Source: an uncultured Bacilli bacterium (GTDB lineage: Bacteria > Bacillota_I > Bacilli_A > RF39 > UBA660). From it: a stretch of 64,000 nucleotides of DNA. Made by a program: the position numbers and the translations under genes. Below are positions 25,310 to 34,559 of the stretch, piece after piece; positions within the stretch are counted from its first letter, which is position 1, and every line of letters starts with the position of its first letter. The notes beneath the pieces are model-generated. The model worked only from the letters and a program-made list of their open reading frames with translations. It was not told the origin of the DNA and searched no databases. Location: assembly GCA_934086185.1 (NCBI GenBank), contig CAKOHW010000004.1, forward strand, positions 1 to 64,000, read 5' to 3'.

Positions 25310-25347
25310 AAAAAATACAATTCTTAAAAAATGAATTGTATTTTTTG
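25310..25347. terminator. Bidirectional terminator between convergent surface protein genes
   Basis: AAAAAATACAATTC pairs perfectly with GAATTGTATTTTTT around TTAAAAAAT. Confidence 0.85.
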
Positions 25348-25353
25348 TTTGTA

Positions 25354-26472
25354 TTATTTTTTAAAATCTTTTAATTCAGTATCAAAACCTACTACTAAGT
25401 AAGGATCATCTTCTGTTCCAGTACCTGTTACACTAGTATTTTCACTGATATTAATTACTATTTTTGCTAGACCAGAACTACTTGCGTTTGTACTATATGG
25501 TGTAGTATTAATTTTGAATACTTTGTGAGTATTTGTTTTATCTGCTGTTATAGTCCAATATGTATTATTGAATGTTGCTAAGTAATTATAGTTTTTACAA
25601 GATTGAGATGTTGTTTTTGTACATCCAGCATCTAAACTTGCTAACATATATTCATTTACTTGTAATAAACCTAAATATTGATTATTTAAAGTTTCTGAAC
25701 ATTCTATACTTCCATCATTAATAGTATCTTCTTCACTTCTTTTTCCTATACATAAATTAGTTTTTTTAATATAACCTTTTCCGTCATTACTTAAAACTGT
25801 TTCCGAATTGTATATATCATCTAAAGTTTCTTTAATTCTACTATTCATTCCATTATAAATGTAACTGTTTCTACCTGAAGTTGTTCTTTTTTCTTCATTG
25901 TATCTATCATCCCATACAACGTTTCTTCTTCTAACATTTTCTATCAATCTTATTGTACCATCTTCGTTAATTTTTGTAATTTTCCATTTAATACCATCAA
26001 AAATTAAATTATTATCTACTTCGTCTCCTCTAAAATAATATGCATTTCCAATTTTATATAATCCGTTACCTTCATTAACAATGTTCTCTAATAATGTATC
26101 TTTAAGATTTTCTGATTGATATGTTTCTTTTTCTGATGTACATGTTAAATTTGGTGAATACATATAATAATCATTATTATTTTCAATAGTTAGAGAGCCC
26201 GAACATGTAGTTTTTTTATCAATTAATTTACTAACTTCTTTTATGATTCCTTTTTCAGTTAATTCATCTAATGAAACAGATAATATACCGTTTTCACTAG
26301 GTAGTTCGTCAGTGTGTTTTTTATAATATTTTTTTGCATTTGTTACTATTTTCAATTCTAAATCTTTTGGTTTCATTTTTTTATCACAAGATGTAATTAT
26401 AAATAATAATAAAAATATTATAATACATACTCCTAAACCTATATATACAATTTTCTTTAGTTTTTCATCCAT
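25354..26472 (-). CDS. Membrane-anchored surface protein with DUF6273-like C-terminus
   Basis: A 372-residue protein. The membrane anchor is at about 6-30 and ends in SCDKK, so lipidation cannot be excluded. The N-terminal extracellular domain (about 40-125) is homologous to that of the protein at 21627 (AKKYYKKHTDELP...LSVSLDEL...CSGSL...NLTC). The C-terminal part has YYFRGDEVDNNLIFDGIKWK and TIRLIE, then a TGTGTEDDPYLV end like the three SipW-signal paralogues, but no GC-rich variable segment. The ATG at 26472 follows AGGAGTTGATTAT; a longer in-frame start at 26520 is unlikely. Confidence 0.75.
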   Translation of the reverse strand: MDEKLKKIVYIGLGVCIIIFLLLFIITSCDKKMKPKDLELKIVTNAKKYYKKHTDELPSENGILSVSLDELTEKGIIKEVSKLIDKKTTCSGSLTIENNNDYYMYSPNLTCTSEKETYQSENLKDTLLENIVNEGNGLYKIGNAYYFRGDEVDNNLIFDGIKWKITKINEDGTIRLIENVRRRNVVWDDRYNEEKRTTSGRNSYIYNGMNSRIKETLDDIYNSETVLSNDGKGYIKKTNLCIGKRSEEDTINDGSIECSETLNNQYLGLLQVNEYMLASLDAGCTKTTSQSCKNYNYLATFNNTYWTITADKTNTHKVFKINTTPYSTNASSSGLAKIVINISENTSVTGTGTEDDPYLVVGFDTELKDFKK

Positions 26473-26578
26473 ATAATCAACTCCTAATAAAAGTATATCA
26501 TTTGTTTTTTTTAAATTCAATTTTTATTTTATTATTTTTCTTTTTATGTTATTATTTATATATAGGGATGTGAATAAT

Positions 26579-27700
26579 ATGGCAACTGTAAAAAATACAA
26601 AAACTAAAAAAGAAAAGAAAGAAAAAGAAGATGATATAAAGTTACCTAAAACTAAAAAGCAAAAATTAAACTCTAAACATAAAAGATTAATAATGATAGT
26701 ATGTGGTTTAATAGTTATTTTAGTTGGTATAATTGTGTTAAATTTAATTAATGCAAATAATAAAGATAACGATAATAAAGTAACTACTAAGAAAAAAGAT
26801 AAAACTGTTGAAACATTAAATGTTTATGATGTAAATAGTAATATGAGACCATATGCTGTGATGATACCTAATGATGCAGAGGCTAAAAAGAGACAACATG
26901 GAATACAAAATGCATATTTAGTATATGAAATTACTGTTGAAGGTGGAATTACTAGATTAATGGCTTTATATAAAGATGTTAAAGTAGATAAAATTGGTCC
27001 TACAAGAAGTAGTAGACATTATTATTTAGATTATGCTTTAGAAAGTGATGCAATTTATGTACATTTTGGATGGAGTCCTTATGCACAAAGTGATATAAAA
27101 TCTTTAGGAATAAATAATTTGAATGGTTTATATAATCCTAGTAATATGTTCTGGAGAGATAAACAATATAGTGCTCCTAATAATGCATTTACTAATACTG
27201 ATAATATAAAGAAAGCAGCAGAAGATAAGAAATATAGAACTACAAGTGATAGTTATCAATTATTAAAATATAAGAAAAATGTTGATTTGAGTAGTGATGA
27301 AACTTATAAGGCTGCAACTAATGTTAAAGTTGATTATTTAGGTAGTAGTGTAAAATATGTTTATGATGAAGCAAACAAGTACTATTTAAGATTTAATGGT
27401 GATAATCCACATATAGATTTAAATACTAATGAACAAGTTCATGTTAAAAATATTATTGTTATGAATATGGGAATTTCTTCTATTGCTGGTGATGAAAAAG
27501 GTAGACAAGAATTATATGATGTTGGTAATGGAGAAGGATATTTAATAACTAATGGTCAATCTATTGAAATAACATGGAGTAAGTCAAGTAGAGATGCTAA
27601 GACTGTTTATAAAAATAAAAAAGGTGAAGAAATAAATGTAGATGATGGAAATACATTTATACAAATTAAACCTACTAGTAAAAGTGTGACAATAGAATAA
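26579..27700 (+). CDS. DUF3048 (YerB-like) membrane-anchored protein
   Basis: A 373-residue protein with a Lys-rich cytoplasmic N-terminus, one TM segment at about 38-58, and a two-part extracellular DUF3048 domain. Family signatures are RPYAVMIPND, QNAYLVYEITVEGGITRLMA, KIGPTRSSRHYYLDYA and a C-terminal TFIQIKPTS. YerB-like proteins are mostly lipoproteins in Bacilli; here the anchor is a TM helix instead. Function unknown, envelope-associated. The ATG at 26579 follows GGATGTGAATAAT. A small TM protein follows 13 bases after the stop. Confidence 0.85.
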   Translation: MATVKNTKTKKEKKEKEDDIKLPKTKKQKLNSKHKRLIMIVCGLIVILVGIIVLNLINANNKDNDNKVTTKKKDKTVETLNVYDVNSNMRPYAVMIPNDAEAKKRQHGIQNAYLVYEITVEGGITRLMALYKDVKVDKIGPTRSSRHYYLDYALESDAIYVHFGWSPYAQSDIKSLGINNLNGLYNPSNMFWRDKQYSAPNNAFTNTDNIKKAAEDKKYRTTSDSYQLLKYKKNVDLSSDETYKAATNVKVDYLGSSVKYVYDEANKYYLRFNGDNPHIDLNTNEQVHVKNIIVMNMGISSIAGDEKGRQELYDVGNGEGYLITNGQSIEITWSKSSRDAKTVYKNKKGEEINVDDGNTFIQIKPTSKSVTIE

Positions 27701-27713
27701 AAAGGGTGATTTT

Positions 27714-27971
27714 ATGCAATTTTTCTTAGAAAATTATTTATTAATTATATTAATTGGATTATTCTTTGTTTTTGCATTAATAGGATATTTAATAGATTTA
27801 TTAAGAGTTAGACCTGAAAAAAAAGATGTAGAAGGTAGAAAGAGTAGTGATATTAAGCCATTAGAAATGGCTAATATTGATATAAATCAAGCGAATAATA
27901 ATCAAGTAAATAATAAAGATGAATTATTAAATAATTATAATAAGACAGAGGTACAAGAAAATAAAAAATAA
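27714..27971 (+). CDS. Small single-pass membrane protein (85 aa)
   Basis: An 85-residue protein with a TM helix at about 8-29 and an Asn/Lys-rich hydrophilic C-terminal tail (roughly 35-85). AGGGTGATTTT precedes the ATG. It is probably co-transcribed with the DUF3048 gene and ends at a terminator before cdaA. No family recognised. Confidence 0.7.
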   Translation: MQFFLENYLLIILIGLFFVFALIGYLIDLLRVRPEKKDVEGRKSSDIKPLEMANIDINQANNNQVNNKDELLNNYNKTEVQENKK

Positions 27972-27998
27972 TATTCTTGTTATCTTTTTTTGTAGTAT
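27953..27998 (+). terminator. Terminator before cdaA
   Basis: ACAAGAA (27953-27959) pairs with TTCTTGT (27974-27980), followed by a T-run. TATAAT at 28016-28021 is the likely -10 box for cdaA. Confidence 0.6.
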
Positions 27999-28047
27999 TA
28001 TTAAATATATTTTGTTATAATAATATATAGTATAGAGGAGTGATGTT

Positions 28048-28860
28048 ATGACATTTACTACAATTTGGAGTGTTATTACAAAGGTAATTGATATTTGTAT
28101 TGTTTGGATGATGTTTTATTTTATTTTTAAAAACATTAAGAACAATGTAAAAATGGTTTTAATATTTAAGGGTGTTTTAATTATAATTTTAATTAAAATA
28201 TTAAGTAATTTATTAGACTTATATACAGTTGGTTTACTATTAGAGTATGTTTTATCTTGGGGACCAATTGCACTAATAATTATATTTCAACCAGAAATAC
28301 GTAATGTATTAGAAAGTATTGGTAGAAGTCAATTGTTAGGTAGACATAAAGTATTAACGGTTGATGAGAGAGAAAAAATCGTATTTGAATTAATGACGGC
28401 AATAGAATACTTGAAGAAGAATAGAATAGGTGCTTTAATTGTTTTGGAAAGAAATATGTCTTTACAAGAATATATAGAACCTGCTAATAAGATTTATTCG
28501 GATGTTACTGCGCCATTATTAGATGCTATATTTTTACCACCAAATCCACTTCATGATGGTGGAGTAATTATTCAAGGTGATAGATTAACATGTGCTGGTG
28601 CTGTATTTAAAACAAGTATGAATCCTAATGTTAATAAAAAATTAGGAACTCGTCATAGAGCAGCTTTAGGAGTAGCAGAAGAAACTGATGCAATTGCATT
28701 GGTAGTATCTGAGGAAACTGGTAGAATATCTATAGCTGTTGATAATCATTTATATTATAATCTTACATTAGAAGAGTTTAAAATTAAGTTGTTAGATGAA
28801 TTAAAACCAAAAACTGAAGTATTCTATGATGCAGATGAGGAGGATGATATAAATGAATAA
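28048..28860 (+). CDS. cdaA: Diadenylate cyclase CdaA
   Basis: A 270-residue membrane enzyme that makes c-di-AMP from two ATP. Three TM segments (about 10-80) precede the DAC domain. The catalytic signatures are LHDGGVII (residues 169-176) and the RHR of GTRHRAALG (202-204). The first is usually DGA; here it reads DGG. The gene overlaps cdaR by eight bases, the standard cdaA-cdaR pair; glmM, usually third, is replaced here by other genes with a phosphohexomutase at 32232. Confidence 0.93.
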   Translation: MTFTTIWSVITKVIDICIVWMMFYFIFKNIKNNVKMVLIFKGVLIIILIKILSNLLDLYTVGLLLEYVLSWGPIALIIIFQPEIRNVLESIGRSQLLGRHKVLTVDEREKIVFELMTAIEYLKKNRIGALIVLERNMSLQEYIEPANKIYSDVTAPLLDAIFLPPNPLHDGGVIIQGDRLTCAGAVFKTSMNPNVNKKLGTRHRAALGVAEETDAIALVVSEETGRISIAVDNHLYYNLTLEEFKIKLLDELKPKTEVFYDADEEDDINE

Positions 28861-30214
28861 AATATTAAAACCTTTTATTGCGATATTTAAAGGTATTTAT
28901 AAAATAATAGATGTATTATTAGTTACTCCTATTAGTAAACTAATTTATAGAATTGGTTCTTCTAAAAAGAATAGTAGTGGTAAATTAGAAAAGATTTTAA
29001 ATAGACCTATAGTTTTATTATATATTTCATTGTTTTGTGCAATTGGGGTATTTATGCTTGTTGATAAAAAAGTTTTAACTTTAGTCGATAATGAGGCTGA
29101 GATAATTACTGATCAACCAGTTAATATAATATATAATGAAGAAAATTATGTTGTTGAAGGAGTTCCTGAAACAGTTGATATTACTTTAATAGGTTCTAAG
29201 AGTAATTTGTATTTAGCAAAACAAATTGGTGATCATCAAGTTGTATTAGATTTAACTAATTATACTCCTGGAACTTATAAGGTTAAATTAAAATATAATC
29301 ATTCAATGAATAATGTTAGTTATAAATTAGATCCTTCAACAGTTTCTATTAAGATTAGTGAAAAAGAAAGTCAAGTATTTAATTTAACTTATGATTTAAT
29401 GAATGAAAATAAATTAGATAAAAAATTGAGCATTAGTAGCATTAAACTTGATAAGAGTGAAGTGATAGTTAAGGGTTCAAAAGAAACATTAGAAACTATT
29501 TCAAATGTAAAAGCATTGATTGATGTTAGCAAAGCTGGATTAACTAATAAAGGTGAATATGATGTTGATTCTATTACTTTAGTAGCATATGATAACAATG
29601 GAAATAAAGTTAAAAATGTGGAAATGGTACCTAATAAGTTAACTGCAAAAGTAAAAGTAGATTCTTATTCAGTAGAATTACCAGTTAAGGTTGTTACTAC
29701 GGGAAATATTACAACAGGTAATGCATTAAGTAGTATAGTTTCTAGTGTTAATAAAGTTACCGTATATGGTGATCAAGAAGTATTAGATAAATTAACTGCT
29801 ATAGAGGCTCCAATTGATATTTCAGGATTAAATAGTGATAAAACATTTAATGGTGTTAATTTAACAAAACCTTCTGGAGTAAGATATATGAGTGATACTA
29901 CAACTAGTGTTACAGTTACTTTAGACACTGAATCTAGTAAAGAGTTTACAGGTATTTCAGTTACGTCAATAAATTTAGCTGATGGATATTCTGCTTCTGC
30001 GTTAACTGAAAGTGATAGAACTATAACAGTTATTGTAAAAGGTGTATCAAGTGCTCTTGAAAATTTAGATGCTTCTAAGATTAATGCTTATGTAGATTTA
30101 TCTGGATATACAGTTGGTACACATCAAGTTGAAGTAAAATTAGAAACTGATGATTCTAGGTTTACGTTAGTATCGACAACTAGTAAGGTAAATATTAAGA
30201 TTACAAAAGAGTAG
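28853..30214 (+). CDS. cdaR: CdaA regulator CdaR (YbbR-repeat protein)
   Basis: A 453-residue protein with an N-terminal cytoplasmic segment, a TM helix at about 54-72, and an extracellular region of repeated YbbR domains (about 80-450). These show recurrent DLSGY/DVS and VKV.. strand patterns. CdaR binds CdaA at the membrane and modulates c-di-AMP synthesis. AGGAGGATGAT lies in the end of cdaA, just before the ATG. Confidence 0.9.
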   Translation: MNKILKPFIAIFKGIYKIIDVLLVTPISKLIYRIGSSKKNSSGKLEKILNRPIVLLYISLFCAIGVFMLVDKKVLTLVDNEAEIITDQPVNIIYNEENYVVEGVPETVDITLIGSKSNLYLAKQIGDHQVVLDLTNYTPGTYKVKLKYNHSMNNVSYKLDPSTVSIKISEKESQVFNLTYDLMNENKLDKKLSISSIKLDKSEVIVKGSKETLETISNVKALIDVSKAGLTNKGEYDVDSITLVAYDNNGNKVKNVEMVPNKLTAKVKVDSYSVELPVKVVTTGNITTGNALSSIVSSVNKVTVYGDQEVLDKLTAIEAPIDISGLNSDKTFNGVNLTKPSGVRYMSDTTTSVTVTLDTESSKEFTGISVTSINLADGYSASALTESDRTITVIVKGVSSALENLDASKINAYVDLSGYTVGTHQVEVKLETDDSRFTLVSTTSKVNIKITKE

Positions 30215-30238
30215 TGATTGTACTACTTTTTTTTGTTG
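30211..30238 (+). terminator. Terminator after cdaR
   Basis: GTAGT pairs with ACTAC around GATTGT; eight T follow. A -10-like TAAAATTATACT lies beyond it for the prepilin gene. Confidence 0.6.
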
Positions 30239-30268
30239 TTTTATGTTAAAATTATACTAGGTGGTACT

Positions 30269-30700
30269 ATGAATAAAGGTTTTACACTTGTTGAGTTAAT
30301 TGCAGTTATTACTATTCTTGCTATTTTAGCAGTTATTACTATGCCTGCATATCAAACAATTAGTACAAATATAAAAACACGTAATTATGAATCTAAAAAA
30401 AGTACAATCAGTTCTGAAACTTTAGCATATGTTGAAAAATATATGAAAGATAAAATATATGATGGAACTGGTAGTAGTAAAAATTATTGTTTTACAGTTA
30501 ATTTTTTAATTCAAAATGGTATAGTTATTAGTGATGATGAAGAAAAAGAATATATAAAAAATGAGTTAACTGATGAAACATATAGTGGTGATAAAAAATA
30601 TATATTAGTATATTATGATTTAAGTAGTTTAAAATTAAAATCTGAGATTATAAATAATTCTGGGAATTTTAGTAAAACGTGTGGTTATACTTTTAATTAG
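30269..30700 (+). CDS. Type IV prepilin-like protein
   Basis: A 143-residue protein starting MNKGFTLVELIAVITILAIL. This is the class III prepilin signal: cleavage between G4 and F5, E at mature position 5, then the hydrophobic N-terminal helix. The C-terminal globular part has two cysteines. Such pseudopilins assemble into competence or secretion pili and need a prepilin peptidase, which is not in this window. Two comEA and comEC lie at 42-45 kb, so a role in DNA uptake is plausible. AGGTGGTACT precedes the ATG; an upstream in-frame ATG at 30218 is in the terminator region. Confidence 0.85.
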   Translation: MNKGFTLVELIAVITILAILAVITMPAYQTISTNIKTRNYESKKSTISSETLAYVEKYMKDKIYDGTGSSKNYCFTVNFLIQNGIVISDDEEKEYIKNELTDETYSGDKKYILVYYDLSSLKLKSEIINNSGNFSKTCGYTFN

Positions 30701-30715
30701 AAAGATGTGATAGAT

Positions 30716-32230
30716 ATGAAAAAAATAATTTTATTAATTATGGATGGATTTGGTTATAGAGAAGAAGTAAAGGGGAATGCTATAATTGATGCTGATATGC
30801 ATAATTATAAAGAACTTTGGGCTAAATATCCTCATAGTGTATTACAGGCTAGTGGTAGTTATGTTGGGTTACCTGTTGATCAATTTGGTAATAGTGAAGT
30901 ATGTCATACTGCTATAGGTATAGGTAAAAAAGTAAAACAAGATATTACTATAATAAATGATGCTATCTATGATGGAAGTATACTAGATAATGAAGAATTG
31001 ATAAAATTAGTTGAACATGTTAAAATGAATGATTCTACGTTACATTTAATGGGATTACTTAGTGATGGTGGAGTACATAGTGATATTAATTATATGAAGG
31101 GGTTAATTCCATTATTAAAAAGTGTTGGAGTTAAAAAGATTGTTTTTCATGCAATTACTGATGGTAGAGATACTGATGCTATGTGTTCTTTAAATTATGT
31201 TGATGATATGAATAATTTACTTAAAGAATTAGATATTGGATATATTGGTACTCTTTGTGGTAGATTTTATGCAATGGATAGAGATAATAAATGGGAAAGA
31301 ACTAGGGTATACTCTGATTTATTAATAAATGGTAAAGGTTTAAAAATAATTAATCCAGATATTGCTGTAAGAAATTGTTATAAAAGAGGTTTAACTGATG
31401 AATTTTTGCCTCCATTAATATTAAATCCTGATTCTAAAATTAAAGAACATGATGGGTTATTGTGGTTAAACTTTAGAAGTGATAGAGCTAGACAAATATT
31501 AAAAAGTTTAACTGATTTAGGTTTTAGTGAGTATCCTATTGGACATGTGAATAATTTAAAAGTAGTTAGTATGTTTCAAGTACCTGATGTTGATTGTCAA
31601 TCATTATTTAAAAAAGAGTTAAATGATGTATATAGTATTGGTAGATATTTTAGTGATTTAGGTATGAGTCAAGCAAGAATTGCTGAAACTGAAAAGTATG
31701 CTCATGTAACATATTTCTTTAATGGTGGTATACAAGATAAATTAAAGGGATGTGATAATTATAAAGTTGAGAGTCCTAAAGTGGCTACATATGATTTACA
31801 ACCTGAAATGAGTTTAGTTGGTGTTGTTAAGCAGACTATTAAATGTATAGAGAAAGATTATGATTTTATATTAGTTAATTTTGCTAATCCAGATATGGTA
31901 GGGCACACTGGCAATTATGAAGCATCTATAAATGCTTTAAAATATGTAGATGAAGCACTTGGTAAAATTTACGAAGCTGCAGAAGATAATTTTTATAAAT
32001 TAATAATTACTAGCGATCATGGTAATATAGATAATATGATAGATGATAAAGATATACCTATAACTACTCATTCTATGAGTCCAGTTCCATTTATTTTTTG
32101 CGATAAAAATGTAAAACTTAAAGAATTTGGTGATATTACAATGATTGCACCATCAATTTTAAAATATATGGATATAAAAATTCCAGAAGAAATGAGTAAA
32201 ACTCCATTGTTATTTGAAAGGGAAGATTAG
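30716..32230 (+). CDS. gpmI: 2,3-bisphosphoglycerate-independent phosphoglycerate mutase
   Basis: A 504-residue cofactor-independent phosphoglycerate mutase of the alkaline phosphatase superfamily, a glycolytic enzyme using two Mn(II). The nucleophile serine is S60 in GNSEVCHTAIG. Other signatures: DGFGYREE at the N-terminus, HAITDGRDTD, GRFYAMDRD, NFANPDMVGHTGN and ITSDHGN. Its length is as expected. The ATG at 30716 is preferred to GTG 30707. It is followed with overlapping context by a phosphohexomutase gene. Confidence 0.95.
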   Translation: MKKIILLIMDGFGYREEVKGNAIIDADMHNYKELWAKYPHSVLQASGSYVGLPVDQFGNSEVCHTAIGIGKKVKQDITIINDAIYDGSILDNEELIKLVEHVKMNDSTLHLMGLLSDGGVHSDINYMKGLIPLLKSVGVKKIVFHAITDGRDTDAMCSLNYVDDMNNLLKELDIGYIGTLCGRFYAMDRDNKWERTRVYSDLLINGKGLKIINPDIAVRNCYKRGLTDEFLPPLILNPDSKIKEHDGLLWLNFRSDRARQILKSLTDLGFSEYPIGHVNNLKVVSMFQVPDVDCQSLFKKELNDVYSIGRYFSDLGMSQARIAETEKYAHVTYFFNGGIQDKLKGCDNYKVESPKVATYDLQPEMSLVGVVKQTIKCIEKDYDFILVNFANPDMVGHTGNYEASINALKYVDEALGKIYEAAEDNFYKLIITSDHGNIDNMIDDKDIPITTHSMSPVPFIFCDKNVKLKEFGDITMIAPSILKYMDIKIPEEMSKTPLLFERED

Positions 32231-32231
32231 T

Positions 32232-33587
32232 GTGGTTGATTATAGTGTTTTAAGAGAAAATGATATTAGAGGAGTATATGGTAAAGGTATAACAGAAGAT
32301 TTTGCTTTTACAGTTGGTAAAGCTTTTGGTACTTATTTAATTAATAATAAAAAATATGAGTGTATTGTTGGGTATGATAATAGATTAAGTGGAGAAAGTT
32401 TAGTATTAAGTGTCATGAAAGGTTTAAAGTCTACTGGTATTAATATTAAATTTTTAGGTATGTCGACAACTCCATTTTTAAATTATGGTACTATGTATTT
32501 TAATATAGAAGCAGGTATTATGGTTACTGCAAGTCATAATCCTTCGAATGAAAATGGATTTAAGTTGTTTGGAGATGAATTTTTACATTTAAGAAAAGAA
32601 GAACTTAATAAAGTATATGATTTAATAAAATCTAAAGAATATATTGTAGGAAATGGCAATGTAGAATATTTTAATTTAAGAAAGAGTTATTTAGATATGT
32701 TGGGTGCTTATATTAATATAGGTAAAAAACGTTTAAAAGTTGCTATAGATGCTGGTAATGGTACAACATCTATATATATTAAAGATGTAATTAAGAATTA
32801 TAATATTGAACCAATATTTATAAATTGTGAAAGCGATGGAAGTTTTCCAAATCATAATCCGGACCCTAATGATGATAAAAATTTATCAGAATTGAAACAA
32901 AGAGTTGTGAGTGAAAAATGTGATTTTGGTATGGCTTTTGATGGTGATGGTGATAGAATAGGCATAGTAGATGAAAATGGTAATACTATTGAAAGTGATA
33001 AATTAATTTCTATTTTTGCTAGACACATTATTAATAAAAGTATAAATAAGAAAGTTATTATGGATGTTAAGTGTTCTAAAGCATTGGAAGAAGATATTAT
33101 AAATATTGGTGGTAATCCAATAATGGTAAAAAATGGTAGTGCTTATATTGAGACTGTTTTAAAAGATAGAAATGTTTTAATAGGTGGAGAGTATTCTGGA
33201 CATATATTCTTTAGAGATAAATTTTATGGTTTTGATGATGGAATTTATGCTGGGTTAAGAATGTTTGAAATTTTAAGTAATACTTCAAAGAAATGTTCAG
33301 AATTGTTAGATGGCTATAATAAGTATTATAATACTCCTGAAATTAAAGTACCTACAACTGATGATAAAAAATGGAATATTGTAGAAGAAGTTAAACATTA
33401 TGTGCAATCTAAAGGATATAATTATTTAGATATAGATGGTGTTAGAGTGACTTTTGATGATGGTTGGGCTTTAATTAGGTGTAGTAATACTGGTCCTAAT
33501 TTAACTATGAGATTTGAAGCAAAAACAGAGAGTAGATTAGAAATTATAAAACAAGAATTTGAAAGTTTAGTAAATTCTTTGATATAG
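32232..33587 (+). CDS. Phosphomannomutase/phosphoglucomutase
   Basis: A 451-residue alpha-D-phosphohexomutase. The phosphoserine S101 lies in TASHNPSNENG, the metal loop is FDGDGDRIG, the sugar-binding loop is GGEYSGH, and the phosphate-binding loop is RCSNTGPNLTMRFEA. This matches AlgC/ManB-type PMM/PGM rather than GlmM, whose loop differs. The start is taken as GTG 32232, two bases after the gpmI stop with AAGGGAAG upstream; TTG at 32214 is the alternative. It would feed hexose phosphates to envelope sugar synthesis. Confidence 0.88.
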   Translation: MVDYSVLRENDIRGVYGKGITEDFAFTVGKAFGTYLINNKKYECIVGYDNRLSGESLVLSVMKGLKSTGINIKFLGMSTTPFLNYGTMYFNIEAGIMVTASHNPSNENGFKLFGDEFLHLRKEELNKVYDLIKSKEYIVGNGNVEYFNLRKSYLDMLGAYINIGKKRLKVAIDAGNGTTSIYIKDVIKNYNIEPIFINCESDGSFPNHNPDPNDDKNLSELKQRVVSEKCDFGMAFDGDGDRIGIVDENGNTIESDKLISIFARHIINKSINKKVIMDVKCSKALEEDIINIGGNPIMVKNGSAYIETVLKDRNVLIGGEYSGHIFFRDKFYGFDDGIYAGLRMFEILSNTSKKCSELLDGYNKYYNTPEIKVPTTDDKKWNIVEEVKHYVQSKGYNYLDIDGVRVTFDDGWALIRCSNTGPNLTMRFEAKTESRLEIIKQEFESLVNSLI

Positions 33588-33608
33588 ATTTATTTTACTA
33601 ATATATGT

Positions 33609-33645
33609 AAATAAGATGTTGTTTTTACTACATCTTATTTTTTTT
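33609..33645 (+). terminator. Terminator after the phosphohexomutase gene
   Basis: AAATAAGATG (33609-33618) pairs with CATCTTATTT (33631-33640) and T-run follows. Confidence 0.8.
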
Positions 33646-33660
33646 ATGGTATAATAAAGT

Positions 33661-33830
33661 TACCTAGATGATTGGTATTATATAAAACCGACTAAGGTGA
33701 TAATTGGGAATCTAATTAATATGTGGTGTTGAAGACTAGTCCATTAAGTGTACTAGGATCCTAAAATGTATTATGTGATGCCCACCTGGCGAGAGCGGGC
33801 TTTATCACACATACTGATTTCTAGGTTTTA
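33661..33830 (+). ncRNA. ssrS: 6S RNA
   Basis: A non-coding stretch of about 170 nt with a TATAAT at 33650-33655 just before it. The ends pair (ACCTAGA at 33662 with TCTAGGT at about 33820-33826), and a strong apical hairpin is formed by TGTGATGCCC and GGGCTTTATCACA around ACCTGGCGAGAGC. Between them lie weakly paired internal loops, as in the open-promoter mimic of 6S RNA. The length and the position right before tcdA match bsrA of Bacillus, between aspS and yrvM (tcdA). 6S RNA sequesters sigma-A RNA polymerase in stationary phase. The family call is from structure and synteny, not a covariance search. Confidence 0.72.
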
Positions 33831-33845
33831 TTGTTGGTGAAAAAA

Positions 33846-34514
33846 ATGTATGAGAGAATTATAAAGTTAATTGGTGAAAATGATTTTAATAAGATTAAAA
33901 ATAAGAAAGTTTTAATAGTTGGTTTAGGTGGTGTAGGTGGTTATGCTTTTGAAACTTTAGTTAGAAGTGGTATTAATAATATAGATATAGTTGATTTTGA
34001 TAAAATAGATATTAGTAATTTAAATAGACAAATTATAACTAATCAAAGTAATATTGGTAATTTAAAGATTGAAGAAGCTAAAAAAAGAGCATTAAGTATA
34101 AATCCTTTGATTAATATTAATGCTTATAATATTTTTTTAGATAATGATAATATTAAGAAAATATTAAGTAATAATTATGATTATGTTATTGATGCTTGTG
34201 ATAGTGTTAATACTAAGTTAGAACTTATAAAATATAGTGTAATTATGGATTTTAAATTAATATCTAGTATGGGTACTGCTAGAAAGTTAAATCCTAGTAT
34301 GTTGGCAATTACTACACTTGATAAAACCAATTATGATCCTTTAGCAAGAATATTAAGGAGAAAAGTTAAAGAGTTAAAAATAAATAAAAAAATATATGTT
34401 GTGTCTTCTACTGAAAAAGCAATAGATTGTGAAGGATTAGGTAGTTTTATGATGGTACCAGCTACTGCTGGAATATTATGTGCAACATTTGTAATAAATG
34501 ATATATTGAAATAA
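33846..34514 (+). CDS. tcdA: tRNA threonylcarbamoyladenosine dehydratase (TcdA/YrvM)
   Basis: A 222-residue E1-like ThiF-family ATPase. The nucleotide-binding GLGGVGGYA is at about 27-35, the NLNRQI motif with the conserved Arg follows, and VIDACDSVNTK is the typical E1 motif. TcdA cyclises t6A37 of tRNA to ct6A. The ATG at 33846 follows GGTGAAAAAA, and in-frame TTG codons at 33831 are less likely. The 6S RNA directly upstream mirrors the bsrA-yrvM arrangement. Confidence 0.88.
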   Translation: MYERIIKLIGENDFNKIKNKKVLIVGLGGVGGYAFETLVRSGINNIDIVDFDKIDISNLNRQIITNQSNIGNLKIEEAKKRALSINPLININAYNIFLDNDNIKKILSNNYDYVIDACDSVNTKLELIKYSVIMDFKLISSMGTARKLNPSMLAITTLDKTNYDPLARILRRKVKELKINKKIYVVSSTEKAIDCEGLGSFMMVPATAGILCATFVINDILK

Positions 34515-34559
34515 TTATAAAATAGTTATATAATACATTTACTTTTTAAGGGGGATATT

